Source: Petrolisthes cinctipes (taxonomy: Eukaryota > Arthropoda > Malacostraca > Decapoda > Porcellanidae). Taken from it: a stretch of 64,000 nt of DNA. The position numbers and the translations under genes were made by a program. The stretch lies in NCBI GenBank assembly GCA_033782935.1, contig JAWQEG010000075.1, positions 16,001-80,000 of the forward strand, given 5' to 3'. How positions within the stretch are numbered: position 1 is the stretch's first letter; each line of letters starts with the position of its first letter. The notes beneath the pieces were generated by a model. The model did not search any database. It saw only the letters and a list, made by a program, of their open reading frames with translations, and had not been told where the DNA came from. This document shows positions 61,600 to 64,000 of the stretch, one piece after another.

Positions 61600-64000
61600 C
61601 CACGCGTGTATGACCCCTCTCATACCTCCTAAACTTCCTCCCGTGGGTACATGTTTGCCCCCACACAGTAACGTTCGTACCCTCCTATGGGTAGAGGACC
61701 TCGAGTCAAGAGACACCTTCCTTATTGACTCAGGCTCCGAAATGAGCCTAGTACCTTCCATGGAAAAGGATCACAAGAGATAGGCTTCTACCGTTTATGA
61801 CCTCCTCGCAGCAAACCAATCTCCTATCAACACTTATGGAACCAGGAGTAAGGGCGTCACACTATTGAAGGATGAGTACGCGGTCTGGCCCTTTGTCGTG
61901 GCGGATGTCCAAGCACCGATACTGGGTCTGGATTTCTTCACGGCACATGACTTGCTAATAGACACCAAACATAACAAACTCATACACCAACCTTCGGGAG
62001 CTACTATTCCTACCAGACACTGCCGGCGCACAACTCCTACCATTACACACATCACACAATCCAGCATTCTTCACGACTTTCCACTCCTACGCTCTTCAGA
62101 GACTTCTCCGCGAATCAAGGACTCAGGCATCTGTCATACCATTACAATGATGTCCCCCCAGTTTTTCCCAAACCTCGACGTATGCCCCCAAAATGACTCA
62201 GAGCTGTCCAACGGGAATTCCATGTGATGATCAAACAAAGGGTAGCCAGACCATCTGACAGCGCATGGGCGTCACCCCTGCACATGATACCCAAACAGCA
62301 GGAAGGGGAATGAAGGGCATGCAGGGATTACAGGGCCTTCAATGCAGTTATTATCAACAACTGGCACCCCATCCCGGATGTTCTTGGCTTTCACTCGAAG
62401 CTCCAAGGATGTACAGTGTTCTCAAAAATAGACCTCGTCAGGGCTTTCCACCAAATCCCTGTGGCAGAGCAGGATATCAAGAAAACTGCCATAACCACTC
62501 CCTGCGGTCATCACGAATTCCCTGTAATGAACTTCGGCCTATTGAACACGGCGCAGACATTCCAGAGGTATATGGATAAAGTACTACACAGCCTTGATTA
62601 CGTCATGGTGTATATCGACGACATCCTCATCTCTTCAGGCAACTATTCACAGCACCAGCAACATCTGCAGGAACTGTTCACCCTCCTCTAAGACAACGGA
62701 CTCAAGATAAACCCATCAAAGTGCGTTATCGGGGCAGACCACCTAGACTTTCTCGCCATCGCATCACCTCGAAGGGAATAACTCCTCTCCCACAGAAGGT
62801 GGAGGCAGTTCATGAGTTTCCACTTCCTACCACTGCAGGAAACTGAGGGAATTCTTAGGGGTTGTTAATTACTATCACCGCTTTATCTCTCACACCGCAG
62901 CAACACTCGCCCAACTCCATGACCTCCTGAAGGGTTTGAAGAAGGCCTCCTAGAAGAAACTCACGTGGAACCCTGCAGCAGAGTCCGCCATTAGAGAAGC
63001 TAAAAATAAGCTGGCTGACTTCACTCTCCTGGCATACCCCACGCCCCACGCACCTACCTTCATATACACTGACGCATCCAACGACGCCGTAGGAGCAGTG
63101 CTACAGCAGGAGGTTGACGAGGTGCTAAAGCCCATTGCGTTCTTTAGTAAACGCCTTGAACCATCACAGAGGGAGTTGGTGGCCATGCATGATGCAGTGA
63201 AACACTTCCGGTACTTCTTAGAAGGCAAGGATTTTCACATACGTACTGATCACAAACCTCTGACAATAGCTATGAAACAACTGGATGCCAGCTGGTCACC
63301 ACATGTCTCTCGTCATCTCTCATTCATCTCTGAATTTCCTATGGATATCCGGCACGTGCGGGGAGAAGACAACACGGTTGCTGACGCACTCTTGAGAGCA
63401 CCACCGCCACAACCACTCATCGCTACGGTACAACGCATTCCTCCTCTGGACTACGCAGCACTCGCTCACGCCCAACAAGATGACACTCATCTCCAGGAAC
63501 TACTGATAGGCGCCACTGGCCTGCGCCTAGAATGCATAACGGCACCTGACTCTAAAACACACATCTGGTGTGACACATCCTGCAGCACGCCACGCCCCTA
63601 CATACCTGAGCAATTCAGAGAAAATGTATTCAACCACTAACACTCCAAAAACCACCCAGGGATTGCAGGTACACTTCGCCTTATTAGTCGACATGCAGTA
63701 TGGCCGGGAATGAGGAAGCAGGTTAAGGATTGGGTGTCACCTTGCCTCCCCTGTCAACGCGCGAAGGTGGGACGACATACACGAGTTCACCGTTCCGTCT
63801 AGCAGATTTCACACTGTGCACGTCGACATTGTGGGCCCTCTTCCCTCCTCCCGAGGGTACCGTTATCTCCTGACATGTGTGGATAGGATGACACGGTGGT
63901 GTACGGCCATCCCGATGTGTGACATCACTGCTGATGGCACTGCACGTCACTTCCTCAGCAACTGGGTGTCTGACTTTGGTCCCCCTGCAGTTATCGTCAC
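61600..64000 (+). pseudogene. pol: pol of Gypsy-A3: protease, RT, RNase H, integrase (partial)
   Basis: The protease keeps its catalytic D-S-G (61727-61735) in TFLIDSGSEMSLV and LGLDFFTAHDLLI near 61920. A stop follows DHKR at 61780. RT has KIDLVRAFHQIPVAEQDI and YIDD at 62611-62622; a stop at 62689 and a frameshift near 62750-62850 break the thumb. RNase H (63065-63410) has IYTDASNDAVGAVL, RELVAMHDAV and VRGEDNTVADAL. Integrase starts with NHPGIAGTLRLI-type zinc region (HPGIAG at about 63655), CLPCQRAKVG and VDIVGPLPSSRGYRYL, and is cut by the window end before the second aspartate. Confidence 0.9.

Larger units (their letters stand above)
59556..64000 (+). mobile_element. Gypsy-A copy A3 (CsRn1-like), 5' part, continuing beyond the window
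   Basis: The order is partial LTR, primer site, 1.1-kb leader, gag remnant, protease, RT, RNase H and integrase, with the window ending inside the integrase core. It is the best-preserved Gypsy-A pol here, but it is still broken by stops and frameshifts. The 5' part of the LTR is missing and CSD-3 lies directly upstream. Confidence 0.9.

Overview
This is non-coding, transposable-element-dense DNA from an animal genome. Almost every supportable feature is a retroelement, a fragment of one, or an element nested inside another. I found no host gene. The repertoire suggests an arthropod, most likely a decapod crustacean: CsRn1-like and GMR1-like Ty3/gypsy elements, several LINE clades with RNase H, a Penelope-like element and a tRNA-headed SINE carrying a block I associate with decapod SINEs. 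That assignment is inference.

Names used here: Gypsy-A (CsRn1-like, CHCC gag knuckle; copies A0 to A3), Gypsy-B (GMR1-like, integrase upstream of RT; copies B1, B2), LINE-1 (I-superfamily type, minus strand), LINE-2 (RRM/CCHC ORF1 plus EN-RT-RNase H; copies a, b), LINE-3 (EN-RT with YVDD, ATT tail; a, b), LINE-4 (PHD finger, EN, RT; minus strand), LINE-5 (EN-RT-RNase H; a, b), CSD-1 to CSD-3 (elements encoding a Y-box-like cold-shock domain protein), SINE-1, SINE-2 and a Penelope-like element (PLE).

Layout. 1-2.66 kb: A0 LTR and leader (minus), split by an AT-rich insertion. 2.86-5.93 kb: decayed A1, its RNase H replaced by SINE-2. 6.6-11.6 kb: LINE-1. 11.6-13.3 kb: SINE-1, then CSD-1. 13.3-19.05 kb: B1 with four insertions (a long-inverted-repeat element, a poly(A) retroposon, a 210-bp TA MITE and a PLE end). 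19.05-22.65 kb: LTR-like piece, SINE-1 fragment, LINE-2a. 22.8-25.74 kb: LINE-3a with an open 934-codon frame. 25.7-41.9 kb: A2, split by LINE-4 (28.93-37.02 kb), which is itself split by the young element B2 (29.81-33.51 kb). 41.9-49.6 kb: a jockey-like fragment and LINE-2b, whose ORF1 holds a 1.8-kb insertion containing an inverted-repeat element. 49.6-55.5 kb: LINE-5a carrying LINE-3b. 56.3-59.55 kb: CSD-2, LINE-5b, CSD-3. 59.56-64 kb: A3, running off the window.

The most unusual signal is the CSD family: three dispersed copies of a protein with a cold-shock domain, a low-complexity linker and a basic patch. Their 3' tails match LINE-2 in one case and SINE-1 in the others. I infer a retroelement that acquired a Y-box-type nucleic-acid chaperone as its ORF1, or a parasite of such a LINE. 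A second strong signal is Gypsy-B: B1 shows protease then integrase, B2 ends directly after RNase H, and B2 is a deletion derivative whose 681-bp LTRs differ at about one site.
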